From Ascarosepion bandense (taxonomy: Eukaryota > Mollusca > Cephalopoda > Sepiida > Sepiidae): 64,000 nt of DNA. This document shows, piece after piece, positions 10,150 through 21,098 of the stretch (its first letter is position 1; the number at the start of each line of letters is the position of its first letter). The position numbers and the translations under genes were made by a program. The stretch is taken from contig JBBBDQ010001935.1 in the NCBI GenBank assembly GCA_037127315.1, positions 3,462,001-3,526,000 of the forward strand, in the 5' to 3' direction. The notes below the pieces were generated by a model that was given only the letters and a program-made list of their open reading frames with translations, was not told where the DNA came from and did no database searches.

Positions 10150-10945
10150 GGTGGACCTGAAGGAGACTACCACCACCTTTAAATTTGTTTTTTTTGTTTG
10201 TTTTTTTTAAAACTTTTTTCAGTCTTATCGATTACACCCTAAACTTTCCGATTGACAAAAAAATTTGGAAAAATTTCAATATTTAAACAATTTTAGTGGG
10301 AGTGGCTCAGTTTTTCATACAACGTTATAGTAAATCGATCCTCCATTTTGAAACCACTCGCTGGTACGACATTACCACCACCTGTAAATTTGTTGATTAT
10401 CAATTTTTTAAAAACTTTTTTCAGTACAATATTATCGATTAAATCCTAAACTTTCCGATTGAGAAAAAAATTTGTAAAAATTTCAACATTTAAACAATTT
10501 TAGGTGGGGCTCAGTTTTTCATACAACCTTATATTAAATCGATCCTGTGCAACTGTTTTGCTTGCTCATATTTAACAACTGAATCATTTGTGAAATTTTT
10601 GAATAAAACCATTCTTGGTGTTTTCGAGGAAGATGCCATCGTAAGAACTGAAGAAAACTTGAAAAAGAAAAAACAAGAACAACAACTCATCCCCCAACCA
10701 ACAAAAAAACAAAACAAAACAAAGCGACCCCAACGCGAGTGGTTCCAATATGGAGGATCGATTTACTATAACGTTGTATGAGAAACTGAGCATCTACTAA
10801 AATTGTTTAAATATTGAAAGTTTTTCAAATTTTTTTTATAATCGGAAACTTTATGTAATAATTGATAAGAATGCACTGAAAAAATTAAAAAAAAAAAAGA
10901 AAAATAACAAATTTAAAGGTAGTGGTAGTCTCCTTCAGGTCCGCC
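10150..10945. mobile_element. long-TIR DNA element with 8-bp target duplication
   Basis: Begins GGTGGACCTGAAGGAGACTA and ends with the near-perfect inverted form (CAGGTCCGCC). The TIRs run inward for roughly 200 bp, and one TIR segment is repeated directly inside (10,271-10,540). Flanks 10,142-10,149 and 10,946-10,953 are both aaaacttc, a perfect 8-bp target duplication. The length is 796 bp and there is no transposase frame. An 8-bp duplication occurs in hAT and P superfamilies, but the termini do not identify one. A relative lies at 29,481-30,250. Confidence 0.8.
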
Positions 10946-10953
10946 AAAACTTC

Positions 10954-11939
10954 TGATAATGGTAATTTTTTTTAATTTTTTTATTGGGGTGGGTAAACGA
11001 GTATTTTAAACTGTCACGGGGCAAGCAAACTTAGGCAAGTGGCAATGGGGTCTTCATTTAGATAATGTTTTACAATTTTCTTTTTACATTTTCCTTTGAA
11101 GTTGCAGGAACTTGAATTTCTGTTAATAGTGGTTTTCGGCCTTCTGACACCATCCTATTTCTCTTTCTCTCTCTATACGGTCAACAAAGCTAGAGGCCAA
11201 CCGAATTAATTACTAAATAAAAAATGAAATGGAATTCATCATGTTGAATTTAAAGTTTCACACAACTCAGTTAATTTTCTGATGACAGCAGATTTCGTCT
11301 CTGGTAAGCTTGATTGACCCTTTTTCTGAGCTTTTAATTTTGAAAATTTATGTTCATATATGTATTTTTTCTATGTTTTGTTGCATATAGCGTTTGATAA
11401 ATATTAAAATATATTTATGTCAGTTAAGATTTCAGTTCGTTCTTTTAGGCGACCGGACTGCAAGGGCTTTAAATTTTTTATTTTTATTTTTTTTGTAAAT
11501 TGAAGTAGATAGACCCTAGTATCGTCAGGTTCATATTCCTCCCTCTTTTTTTGAAAGGTAGTAGAGGCTCATCCCTTGTTTTTCTGTTTAGGAAGAGGAC
11601 ACCGGTTGTTTTTCCTTTCCTCAGGTTTTCATAGTAGTGCTGTCGTAAGCTTTTTTTTTTGCAATGTGTGTGGATGGTAGCGACGTCTCTTCATTTTGAT
11701 GGTACCCGGTTGGCAATTTCCTGTCTGATGCTTCCGACTGGTAGTTAGGAGCCCGAATTCTTGCGTAGCGTCTTGAGAGACTGCTCTGATCAACAGTTGA
11801 CTAATATCGGGATATCTTGTAGTGCCATGTTGCGCATGAATAGGTGTCTCTGTAAGTGCTTCCGGTGGGCAACCCTGAGGTCATATGCTGCAGTTCCCAC
11901 CTACATGTGTTGGATTTGACGACCGATTGATACTACTAT
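10954..11939. other. no gene recognised
   Basis: AT-rich sequence to about 11,450, then mixed composition (11,450-11,930) that could be the 5' UTR of the LINE-A relic that follows. No motif supports this firmly. Confidence 0.4.
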
Positions 11940-13105
11940 TCTAGGCCTCTCCTTACCGAAAAAATCCCTAATTATGACATCACATTAAAACCAAACCCCC
12001 TAAACAAAAATCACCTAAACCTATTAACATCTCTTTCTCGAACTCCGCGGTATCCGTACCAATTTTTGCAACGTTGAACCCTTCGTCAAAGTAAACTCTC
12101 CTGACATCTTAGCTCTGGATGAAGCTCACCTTAGCCCCTCTATTCCTTACTCTGATTTTTATATCCCTGGTTACCTTCCCTTCTTTAGGAAGGACTTCCA
12201 TGTCTATATGCATGGAATTGGTATTTATGTCAGCGAATATCTCTCTCTTGCTAGGCTGATTTCTATTGAATCTCCTGATTATTCCCACATGTGTGTGTGT
12301 CTCTCTCTACTAAGTTCGGTTAGTTATCTTTTCTTTACCGCTCCTCTTCTGACTATTCCGTGCTAGACAGCAGTTCTAAAAATATAGCTGTGACCATTTC
12401 CTCTCATATGTTTGTCCATATATTCGTGTTTGGAGACTTCAATGCGCACCATGCCAAGGAACTAGAAAACTCTGTCACAGATCTTGCTGGTGTCCATACC
12501 ATGAACGCTCCAATCCTTTAATCCTTTACACAAGTAGTTGATTTTCCCACGCGTTTCTCTAAAAAACTATTGAAACTGACTCACTGCTAGATCTCTGTTT
12601 AACTTCTATCCCTGACTCTTACCATATTATGCAGTCTTGCTCTCTTGCTACGGTTTCCGTTAATATCGCCTTGCACATTCCCTCCTCCCAGGAACCCCAA
12701 ACTAACAGAATATCTTACTGCTGCCTAAGAGCAGACTGGGAGTTGTTCCACGATCCCGAGTGTGACGTCCCTTGGAACAAAGTTTTTATTTTTTCCGTTG
12801 AAGACTGTGCATCCGAGGTCTCCTCTTGGGTTAAAGCTGGCATCGATGCTTGAACCCCATTCGTTCCTCTGGTTCTCTCCTGCTTGCTAGGCCGCAATTG
12901 CCCACAGGAATCACTTCTTCCGGCTTTATTGGAGCCACGCGTCTGACCTTAATAGGTACCTTTTTGCATCTGCTCGTAATCAGTGCAGGAGGACACTAAA
13001 TGATGCTAAGCTGTTGAAGGAATGAAGAAGCGTATAGCATACCGCAATTTCAGAGCCAAAGACTACTGGCGGCTCTGTAAAATGGTATTTAAGCTTTCAA
13101 TCCCC
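11940..13105 (+). pseudogene. LINE-A endonuclease-half relic
   Basis: Decayed plus-strand ORF2 N-terminal half. Pieces visible in several frames are RGIRTNFCNVEPFV, NSPDILALDEAHLSPSIP, PGYLPFFRKDF, LDLCLTSIPDS, SYCCLRADWELFHD and VEDCASEVSSWVKAGIDA. They correspond in order to the copy at 33.6-34.4 kb. The apurinic endonuclease nicks target DNA during LINE integration. Stops and frameshifts are frequent. The element stops at about 13,105, where a PLE begins. Confidence 0.75.
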
Positions 13106-13107
13106 AC

Positions 13108-13635
13108 TTTAATCAATGAATGTAATGTATAATAATTATAAACAAGATGAAAAAACTCTCAAAAACATAATACGTAGAAATGTTAAACCAGTGGAAAGTA
13201 ATAATCAAATTAAACTCATTATATATTATAAAAAGCTTAAAACAATTGCCCTCATAGTCTATAATAACCCAACAAGCACTAAATTAAATTCTCTACAAAA
13301 AACCAATGTAGTGTACCAATTTACATGCCAATTCAGAGATTGCATCTCTGATACTAATCAAAAACCTAGTACATATATTAGTTTTACGACAGCCACGCTC
13401 TTCCGTAGACTTACATGTCATCTTTCTGATCAGAGTACTATTAAACAACATTTCTCTGAAAAGCATAAACATGTAGGTAATATCAGACATTTTGGTTAAC
13501 AATACGGTGATCCTTACTCATACACACAGTAAGAGGAACCTGCAGATAGTGGAGGCCATGTACATCAAATCTAAACAACCAACACTCAATAAAATCAACT
13601 TTAAATCCGGCAATAACATATTACATTGCATTTGA
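13108..13635 (+). pseudogene. Penelope-like GIY-YIG endonuclease domain, frameshifted
   Basis: C-terminal end of a Penelope-like element protein (reverse transcriptase plus GIY-YIG endonuclease; only the endonuclease end is here). Visible motifs are NVVYQFTCQFRDC, then YISFTTATLFRRLTCHL (the family YIGxTxxxLxxRLxxH; G is replaced by S), an IKQHFSEKH block, and after a frameshift VILTHTHSKRNLQIVEAMYIK then PTLNKI before the stop. The frameshift at about 13,490 is a 2-bp loss relative to the copy at 22,212-22,394, which reads through in frame. The N-terminal reverse transcriptase is missing. Confidence 0.75.
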
Positions 13636-14023
13636 CTACATGGTTTTGTTGTCATTTCGCGCTATCACGCGGTGTGACGTCATAAAACCGCATCGCAAAT
13701 TTAAGAACTGCGTTTATTATTTTGGTAACTATTGCCGTTGCCAAGCGGAGTTTTATGTCAACACAAAATAAAATCGTCGATGATGGTGGATTTCATAATA
13801 TTTCAGTTTAAAAAACCTCTCTGAAGATGGCTCATGTGAGCCGAAAGCTTAGAAGAAAATCAATAAATAATTATCCAAATGTTGGAGAATTTTTGTCTTT
13901 ATTTTCAACTGAAATTAAAGCAAAAATACTACATTTTAAACGGCTCATGAGTAAACATAATAGACATTCATGGTCTCTTATATTTAACAGCATATGTTCA
14001 GAAAATTACTTGCTGCCTCGATA

Positions 14024-14025
<2 letters not shown>
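13636..14025 (+). mobile_element. PLE 3' region with repeated N-terminal tail
   Basis: After the stop come about 180 bp of untranslated sequence, the hammerhead-like core, then a translatable tail MAHVSRKLRRKSINNYPNVG ... KHNRHSWSLIFNSIC ... LLPRYT that ends in (TA)n. The tail probably represents the start of the next PLE unit, as expected if PLE copies carry partial tandem terminal repeats. The same structure recurs at 22.39-22.77 and (minus) 24.05-24.4 kb. Confidence 0.65.
13818..13856 (+). ncRNA. hammerhead-like core in PLE
   Basis: CTGAAGA (13,821-13,827; matches CUGANGA), stem GGCTC/GAGCC around the loop ATGT (13,829-13,842), then GAAA (13,843-13,846) and the palindrome AGCT followed by T at the expected cleavage position. 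Stem I is only TCT/AGA. One extra base lies between the core and stem II. Hammerhead motifs are known in PLEs; activity of this copy is uncertain. Confidence 0.5.

Positions 14026-14027
<2 letters not shown>

Positions 14028-14062
<35 letters not shown>
14028..14062. repeat. (TA)n microsatellite at PLE end
   Basis: About 17 TA repeats immediately after the LLPRYT tail. Confidence 0.95.
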
Positions 14063-14065
<3 letters not shown>

Positions 14066-14266
14066 GTAAACTTATCGCTATACTCTTTTCGAAAAACCCT
14101 CCGAGTACATATGCTGATGGAAAAAATGTTAATAAAGAAAAGAACGAGCTAAGCACTTGAACATCAGTCAACGTACGTAGCCCAAAGAAAAAAACCTAGT
14201 AACCTAAAACAAAAAAGCGCTCAATACTCAAGTAGAGCAAACAAAGTAAATAACCCACCTAAAGAA

Positions 14267-14269
<3 letters not shown>

Positions 14270-14322
<53 letters not shown>
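14270..14322. repeat. (TA)n microsatellite
   Basis: About 26 TA repeats directly abutting the LINE-A terminus. The 14,063-14,269 segment before it shares gctcaatac-aagtagagc with 21,955-21,980, so it is probably another PLE-related fragment. Confidence 0.9.
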
Positions 14323-14324
<2 letters not shown>

Positions 14325-14706
14325 CGTTTTATCCCAAGCAATGCAGTATTGCCACTGGTGCACAGAGAGCTGCATAAGAGGAGAATGAAGAGAAAAAAGG
14401 AAGGGAAAAGAAACCGGTTACAGGGTGGGTGTCAGAGAATGGGCAAGAGAAGGATGGGAATACTGGTCTGAAGAGATCTGCGTGAGAATAAAGTGAAAAA
14501 GGGAGAAGAACAAGATTCATGGTGTGTCGGGGAAAGGATAAGAGAAATATGGCAGTCAAAAGGATAAAATATGGCAATCGACGTTGCATTTAAACTGTTG
14601 GAGATTGTAACTATCAGGGAAGCAAGTGTACGGAAGGGAGTTCCTCAGGTGGGAAGTGCAAGAAAAACAGCTGATAGAGTAGAAGTGGCAGCTGCATTTG
14701 GTTGAA
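14323..14706 (-). mobile_element. LINE-A 3' end
   Basis: Minus-strand 3' UTR and coding tail: the terminus ttgggataaaacgat (rc) and the NSLPYTCFPDSYNLQQFKCN block at 14,580-14,660. It is 5'-truncated at about 14,706. Confidence 0.85.
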
Positions 14707-14904
14707 ACGTCAATACTTTGCAGTCCATATTGGTCCGTAAGTCCACAGTCCATCCTTTTCTCATTCTTACTTCTATTCATGTTATTATTATTTTTTTGGT
14801 GGGGCGGGGGGAGCTATTTTCATTTTCAACCAGAAATTATACATAATGGGTATTATGTATTAAGTCGTATTTCCACAGAGAAATATCAGCTTTCACAGAA
14901 TGTT
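14707..14904. other. unassigned
   Basis: T-rich, with a G run near 14,795-14,810. No assignment. Confidence 0.4.
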
Positions 14905-15060
14905 TAGCTGACCTGTCTTTATTTTCTTGTCTCGATTGAGTTTAAAATTGTCTCCGGGTTCTTGTGAGTGGCAAATTATTTTCCAGTTCACAATACTTGC
15001 CCTATCTCTATTTCCATGAAAAGTGCTCAGACGGACCACATTCTTTAGTTCTACCATTTA
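14905..15060 (+). mobile_element. LINE-C fragment, upstream part
   Basis: Resembles 49,430-49,650 in order and composition and is continued by the LINE-C coding end at 15,950-16,048. The two halves are separated by the LINE-B copy, so LINE-B appears to have landed in this older element. Confidence 0.5.
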
Positions 15061-15945
15061 TAACCACACGGCTAACCAAATTCTCTTTATATTCTACTGG
15101 CGAGATGCAAGTTCCATTCGAGTAGCTTATATCAGAGGCCACAATTTAAACAATATAAGGTACGCAGATGATACAGTGCTAATAGCAGACACAGAAAGAA
15201 AACTACAAGACCTCCTACAGAAGGTAGCAGAAGAGAGTGACAAGAAAGGACTACAAATAAACTGCAAGAAAACCGAATGCATGGTCATCAGCAAAAAGAG
15301 CAACCCAAAATGCCAAATACAGGTAGGGGATACTAGAATCAAGCAGGTACAAAAATTCAAATACCTAGGAAGTGTTCTAACAGAAGACGGAAAGTGAGAC
15401 ACTGAGATCTGAAGGCGAATTGGCATGGCAAAGGAAGCATTCCAGAAGTTGAGTAAAGTATTAAGAAACAGGACAATTTCGCTAGAAACAAAGAGGAGAG
15501 TACTGGATTGCTATGTGATGTCGGTTCTTCAATATGGCAGTGAATGTTGGACAATATCTTCGAAGATGTAGGAAAAACATGAAGCAGCTGAAATGTGTTT
15601 CTACAGATTGATGCTGCGGATATCATGGACTGAGCATGTGAGCAAGGACAAGGTTTTGGAAAGGATGGAGACGAAAAGGAAATTAATATTGAGCATCAGA
15701 AAGAGACAACTAAAGTTCCTAGGACATGCAATGAGGAAGGAGGGCTTAGAGAACCTGTTAGAGATAGAGGGAAAAAGAGACAGGGGAAAGCATCGGATAA
15801 CATATTTGAAGAACCTGATCAGGTGGATGACGGAACGAGGGTTCCATGGTGCAACACGAGAAAGTGTGCTAAGAGCCATCAGGGACAGGGAGATGTGGAA
15901 AGCCATGATCGCCTACGTCCGGAAAGGACATTGCATGTAAAAGAA
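15061..15945 (+). pseudogene. LINE-B (RTE-like) reverse transcriptase C-terminal half
   Basis: Encodes part of an RTE-type reverse transcriptase: GHNLNNIRYADDTVLIADTE (catalytic YADD), GLQINCKKTECMVISKK, KFKYLGSVLTEDGK, then VLQYGSECWT, ISWTEHVSKDKVLERM, KFLGHAMRKEGLENL and the end IAYVRKGHCM. Two in-frame stops interrupt it: a TGA after EDGK at about 15,396 (cysteine in the 60.1 kb copy) and another a few codons later (TGA for arginine). Everything upstream of the YADD box is absent, consistent with 5' truncation. Confidence 0.85.
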
Positions 15946-16048
15946 GAATTTCTATAAACCGCTGCCTTGTGGAACCGACTCCCAAAAGATGCTATCCCGA
16001 TCACTACAATCTTGACCTATTCAAGTCTAAAATTAACTGTTATATTGC
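15946..16048 (+). mobile_element. LINE-C coding end
   Basis: Peptide pieces LWNRLPKDA then DHYNLDLFKSKINCYIA in adjacent frames. This is the same ending as at 49,660-49,760, and a diverged form is at 62,130-62,195. Confidence 0.6.
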
Positions 16049-16049
16049 G

Positions 16050-16333
16050 TAGTCAGTTGGTCAGCTTGGGCGATCATGTCTATTTAGATCCATAATTGAC
16101 TAGGCGGAAGATTTACCGCAGTAGGTTGCCATTTCTTTCTGTGGTAGATCGGTTGTTAACCAAGTCTATAGAACCCAAACTGTCTTGCTATTTAGCCTAT
16201 AGCTGGAGGGAGAAGAGATGGATTCATACCTTTCCCAAGGATATATGCACGTAAGTAAATGCAATGAATCGAATTGTAATTCGAAACCGGCTCTCTGATT
16301 TCTCATTCCGAGCTTATATCGATTGTACCACAT
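16050..16333 (-). mobile_element. tRNA-derived SINE
   Basis: Minus-strand copy from the 3' motif gggcgatcatgtc through the body to the tRNA-like head near 16,300-16,333. Moderately diverged. Confidence 0.75.
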
Positions 16334-16826
16334 ATCCGTAAATATTGTACCACTTACTCGGTATCCTTCTAATTATAGTTGCTTTTGGGAATTGTACCGA
16401 ATGAGCATTATTGTGAAAAAGGTTTCCAGTGCGAAACAAAGCAGTCTTCTGAAGCAATGGAACACTAGGTTTTATTCCAATTGTCTCAATGTCAGACTAT
16501 CTTTGGTGGTATCAATCCCAGCGTTCCAATAATCACTGAGACAATAATAGCCTGGATGTACCACATACTGGCAATTTTAATACCGTTATATTTCTTAAAC
16601 TGGTCAATTTCTTTCATCTTTATATTATAGTCACCAGAAAGAGCCACGTCGATAAAGAGGCTTTTTTGTGGTTTTACGGCTTCAAGGACGCGATTTGTTT
16701 GGATGTTAAAACCAAGCAACGAAAATTCTGAAACAATGACATATTAAGATAAATTCCGATTTTATTAATATAAAATGTTTCCTACAATAGATAGATGCTT
16801 AATTGATGATTTGTAGCGTATTGGTC
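16334..16826. other. no gene recognised
   Basis: Two short opposing frames (16,323-16,532 and 16,492-16,719) lack motifs. No repeat match is seen within the window. Confidence 0.5.
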
Positions 16827-17140
16827 GGTCAGTCAGTCAGTTAAGTGCCATACGTGATACACTCTTGGGCGATCATGTCTCGAAAGAGACATGACTGACT
16901 GGGCAGAAGATTATCCTGCAGTAGCTTGCCATTTCTTTCTGCAGTAGACTGGTTGCCAGCCAAGGCTATAGAACCAATCTGTCCTGTTATTTAACCCATA
17001 ACTGGAAGGGAAGAGACGGATTAATACCTTTCCCAAGAGTATTTGTGCGTAAGTAAAAGCAAGGAATTCAACTGGAATTCGATCTCGGCAACCTGATTTT
17101 TCATTCTGAGTCGATAACCACTGCACCACAACGCACATGC
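16827..17140 (-). mobile_element. tRNA-derived SINE, full length
   Basis: Complete minus-strand copy: the 3' end begins tcagtcagtcagttaagtgcc (plus reading), then the clamp catgtctcgaaagagacatg, the body, the B-box and A-box regions and the head gcatgtgcgttgtggtgcag. The head sequence is then partly repeated (17,141-17,158). Confidence 0.85.
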
Positions 17141-17270
17141 TGCACCACAAAGCACATTGTTTATGAAAAAAAAAAACTTTTGAAAATGTTCTGCTGAAAT
17201 AGGTTGTAGGCTGCGTGTAATACATCCTTGTATTTATGTGCTGTTAAATATTACTTAATTAACACAAAAT

Positions 17271-18050
17271 ATCTTCTCCTTTTTCTATGTGCCGTGTCCT
17301 TTCAGGACGTAGACGATCATGGCTTTCCACGTCTCCCTATCCCTGGTGGCTCTTAGCACGCCTTCTTCTGTTACACCATGCAACCCTCGTTCTGTCATCC
17401 ACTAGCTCAAGCCCATAAATCTAGAATATGAATGTATAGAAATTAGCATGGCCACAAAATGAGGGATGAGTTTATATATTAATCATAATACAGAATTGAT
17501 CCCCTACTTTATATCCACATTATAATTTCTTATAAACAGTTGACATATATATTCTTCTATGTGCCCTGTCCTTTCAGGACGTAGGCGATCATGGTTTTCC
17601 AGGTTTCCCTATCCCTGGTGGCTCTTAGCACTCTTTCTCCTGTTACACCACGCAACCTCCGTCCTGTCATCAACCTGCTCAAACCCATAAATCTAGAATA
17701 TAAATGTATAGAAACTAGCATGGCCACAAAATGAGGGATGAGTTTATATATTTAATATAATATAGAATTGATCCCCTACTTTATATCCACATTATAATTT
17801 TTTATAAACAGTTGGCATATATATTCTTCTATGTGCCCTGTCCATTCAGGACGTAGGCGATCATGGCTTTCCACGTCTCCCTATCCTTCTGGTGGCTTTT
17901 AGCACTCTTTCTTCTGTTACACCACGCAACCCTCGTTTGTCATCCACCTGATCAGGACCTTCAAATATGTTATCCGCTCCTTTCCCCTGTCTCTTTTCCC
18001 CTCTATCTGGCCTGTTAGTATCAGGTTCTCCAAGCCTTTCTTCCTATCTT
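17271..18050 (-). mobile_element. LINE-B 3' end with 272-bp tandem units
   Basis: Minus strand. At 17,829-18,050 the LINE-B C-terminus is continuous (GLENLILTGQIE-type through YVLKGQGT-type), and its last 130 bp plus a 140-bp linker are then repeated head-to-tail. The motif ctatgtgcc starts at 17,285, 17,557 and 17,829, giving periods of exactly 272 bp. The linker contains gggatcaa/ttgatcccc-type and ggccatgctagtttc segments. The same composite occurs inverted at 57,795-58,340. Confidence 0.85.
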
Positions 18051-18814
18051 ATTATGACTATAAAAATGGATATAATTAGAAGGAAAAAAAGAAGAACAAT
18101 CATTTTGGTAATAGTTTATATTTCGTATTGTTTCAATTTTATCATAATAATCATCACTAACCCGTTGAATTTCCACGGAAGGAAAATTTTACTTTCTCAT
18201 ACGACAAATGATAGTCACGTCTTCAAACATAAAGGTATTAGATAATAAAATAACGATAACAGAGTGTAATTTTATTAAAATATCTATAAAAGTATTGTCC
18301 ATAGAAGCTAATTTACTGTAATCTTATGTTATATTAAGCGGCGTATGCTGTACGCTATTTTGTTAGAGATTTTGAAAGAGAAAATGTTTTTTTTATTACT
18401 GAAAAATCATGGCTCCTGTGTCCATTGTAAACAGAAAAGACCAACTGAGTAATAGCCAAGTGTGTAGAGGCCAGAATTTTCGTTATTAGATCGCGGGGTA
18501 CGACAACAAATATTGTTACTATATTGTACAGTACACACACATATGCACACAAACAATTACTGCTACAATCACCAGCTTAAGCTGCTACTGCTGCGGTAAT
18601 GCTATAGGCTCTCTCCTCCTACTCTCTTACTCTTTACTACCCTTCCGTTTGGCAAAGGTGAGAGAAAGGCTGAGGAGAGTAGCGTTTATAGATTATAAAA
18701 AGATAGAGGGGAAGGAAAAGCTCGTGTAGAGAGTAAGTGTGTTATCTTTCTTCAGTGGCGTAACGGACGGAGGAACTAAGTAACTAAGGAAGGAACAAGC
18801 AGAATTATTATATG
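18051..18814. other. no gene recognised
   Basis: AT-rich to 18,540, then a more balanced segment with ccactcttac-type pyrimidine runs. No repeat or exon could be supported. Confidence 0.5.
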
Positions 18815-18960
18815 ATAATTGTAATCGGAAAGCCGAGTTCGAATTCCAGTCGATTTTATTGCCTTTATTTATGAGAAAATACCCTTGAGAAAGGAATGAA
18901 TTCATCATTCCCAACAGTAATAAGCCAGATAAAGTTTCTTGATAGTGGTCGTTAGGAAAA
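18815..18960 (+). mobile_element. SINE fragment
   Basis: B-box-like gccgagttcgaattccag followed by a diverged body (acccttgagaaaggaatg). Confidence 0.55.
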
Positions 18961-20005
18961 GAACGATTGAATTTAAAACGAGTCACTTCTATCCTCCTCA
19001 TTGATTTCACAGGACTTGACTGAAAGTAATAATTATAAAAAAAGAACGATGTAATATTCGTTTGTAAATGTTTTATTGTCAAAAGGAATGTATCAAATCT
19101 CAAGTCCATTCTTAAATTGTGTGTACACTGCAAAAATAATGATACGTAAACAGGGTTGCTTTGTTATTGTTGCTTTGAATTTTAATGAAACAGGTTGTGG
19201 AAAGAAGATCACGCACGGTGACTAGCAGATCGGAAATTGAAAAAGTTTCCGGGAAACCGAATAGACCGGGAATTCCAGAGATGAATTTTCACAAGGACGT
19301 GTCTTTCTATTCTTGTGTATCGTTCGGAAAAGACACACACACAGGTATGTGTCGTTTCCATTTGTTGGTATTTTATTAATCAAATCCACGTGACTTTTAA
19401 ATCGACACCTTAAGACTAAAGCAACAGAAACTTGTTATTTCTTTGAAATCTTTTCCTACGACGTGATACGTTGATTCTATAGAAGTGGGAGGGTGAATCA
19501 CGGCTCAAACAAGTCTCCCAACCCTAGTCCTCGATGGAAAAAAATGGCTACCTTACTATCCTGATATGGACAGTAACACCGATCTCTTCGGACTAAGGGT
19601 TAAACAAGTTTCTCTTTGAAGATCGGAAGCGGTAAACAACCCACACACCGCTCCACCTGCGTCTATCCGCTCCCACACAATTACATACCAACCTATCAAG
19701 CTAAATATACCCCCACACTATTTCTAATGCCGACACTGGTAAAAAAAAATACCTTCCGTAGATGTGTCGACACTTGCACCTTGCTGTGAGCATGTTATCT
19801 CCGTTGGCCGAGGTGTACATCCGCAGTGACCAAGACTTGGCGAAATCCACCCTTTACCCCACCCGAAAAGTTAATTATCTTCTGGTTTTGTGGTGATTTG
19901 TTTATCTTAGCTTCGCACATGGGTGTCCTGCTTGTTACAGTAAGTGGATTGACGGGACGATCTCACGAGATTGTCACGTCGGCTTTTGTTACGTGTGAAT
20001 AAAAA
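18961..20005. other. no gene recognised
   Basis: Several short frames without motifs. 19,185-19,900 has more balanced composition than its surroundings but no recognisable domain. Confidence 0.45.
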
Positions 20006-20150
20006 AGGTGTGGGGATCAGGGTGAAGGAGAGAGAGAGGATGGAAAAGGAAAGATAGAGGATAAGAGGTGTGGGGAGAGAGAGAGAGAGGAGAAAAAAGA
20101 AAGATATGGGGAGAAGGAAGAAGACAAAAATGGAGGGCGTTGGGGCAGAA
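20006..20150. repeat. GA-rich low-complexity tract
   Basis: Purine-rich, (GA)n-like. The long minus-strand frames here are low-complexity serine/leucine/phenylalanine translations of it. Confidence 0.8.
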
Positions 20151-20194
20151 AGAGAAATACAATAATGAACGTAGTATGAAACTTGAAAAGCAGG

Positions 20195-21098
20195 AGGAGG
20201 CAACATGGATGGTCATGGCTCTCCACGATTTCTTGTCCTTCATAGCTCTTAATAAATTTTGTCTTTTTGTTATCTACCCTAAATTTTGTATCGCCATCCA
20301 TTTACCAAAGCTCATTTTTCTGCTTCTATTTGCCGTGTCACTTCAGGATTTTGGCGATCATGGCCCTCCACAATCTCCAGTCTTTTGTAGCTCTTAATAG
20401 ATTTGTCTTTTTGTTATCTCTCCTAAACCCTAGGCCACCATTCCTCAAGTTCATTCTTCTTCTATATGCCGTGTCTCTTCAAGATTTTGGCGATCATGGC
20501 CGTCCACAATCTCCAGTCTTTTGTTGCTCTTAATAAATTTTCTCTTTTTGTTATGTCTCCTAACCATCCATTTTTACTCAAGCTAGCTAAATAGATTATG
20601 CGTTTTTATTCTTTGTCCCTCTTGCTTTTAATGTACCTTGTGAGTATCAAATTTTCCAAGCCCTCTTTCCTTTTATGTACCCGAGAAATTTCAATTGCCT
20701 CTTTCTGATGTGAAGTTTCCTTTTAGAAATTGGTATTCTCAGCAGCTTTATGTGGAACAACATTTATATTGCTTCAGATCTCTTTGTCTTCTTTGAGGAG
20801 ATTGTCCAGCATTCGCTGCCATATAGGAGGAAATATATCACATAACAGTCCAGTACGCTTTTCTTTGTTTCCAATGAAATTTTCTTGTTTATTTAGACTT
20901 TGCTTCGCCTTTGAAAAGCATCTTTGGCCTTCCCAATGTGTCTTCGGATTTCAGTGTTGCACTTTCAAAGTTTTGTAGTTGTTTGAGTTTGGTATCTACA
21001 ATTTGAAAATTGCTTGTAGGCTTCATCCTTTTGGTAACAACCATGCATTCTATCTTTTTGCAGTTTAGTCCATTCTTCTTGTTTTCCTGCAATATTCA
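20195..21098 (-). mobile_element. LINE-B subfamily copy with repeated 3' end
   Basis: Minus-strand RTE-like relic: KNGLNCKKIECMVVTKR near 21,050, EDTLGRPKMLFK in shifted frame near 20,920, then a tandemly repeated 3' end. The motif catggc recurs at 20,214, 20,359 and 20,495 (periods about 145 and 136 bp), each time with the same cacaatctccagtcttttg-type context. The 5' side is cut by a solo LTR at 21,099. Confidence 0.7.

Noticed and set aside
19907..20397. Cluster of overlapping frames on both strands
   Set aside because: Low-complexity GA-rich DNA joined to a LINE-B end; frames on both strands come from base composition.
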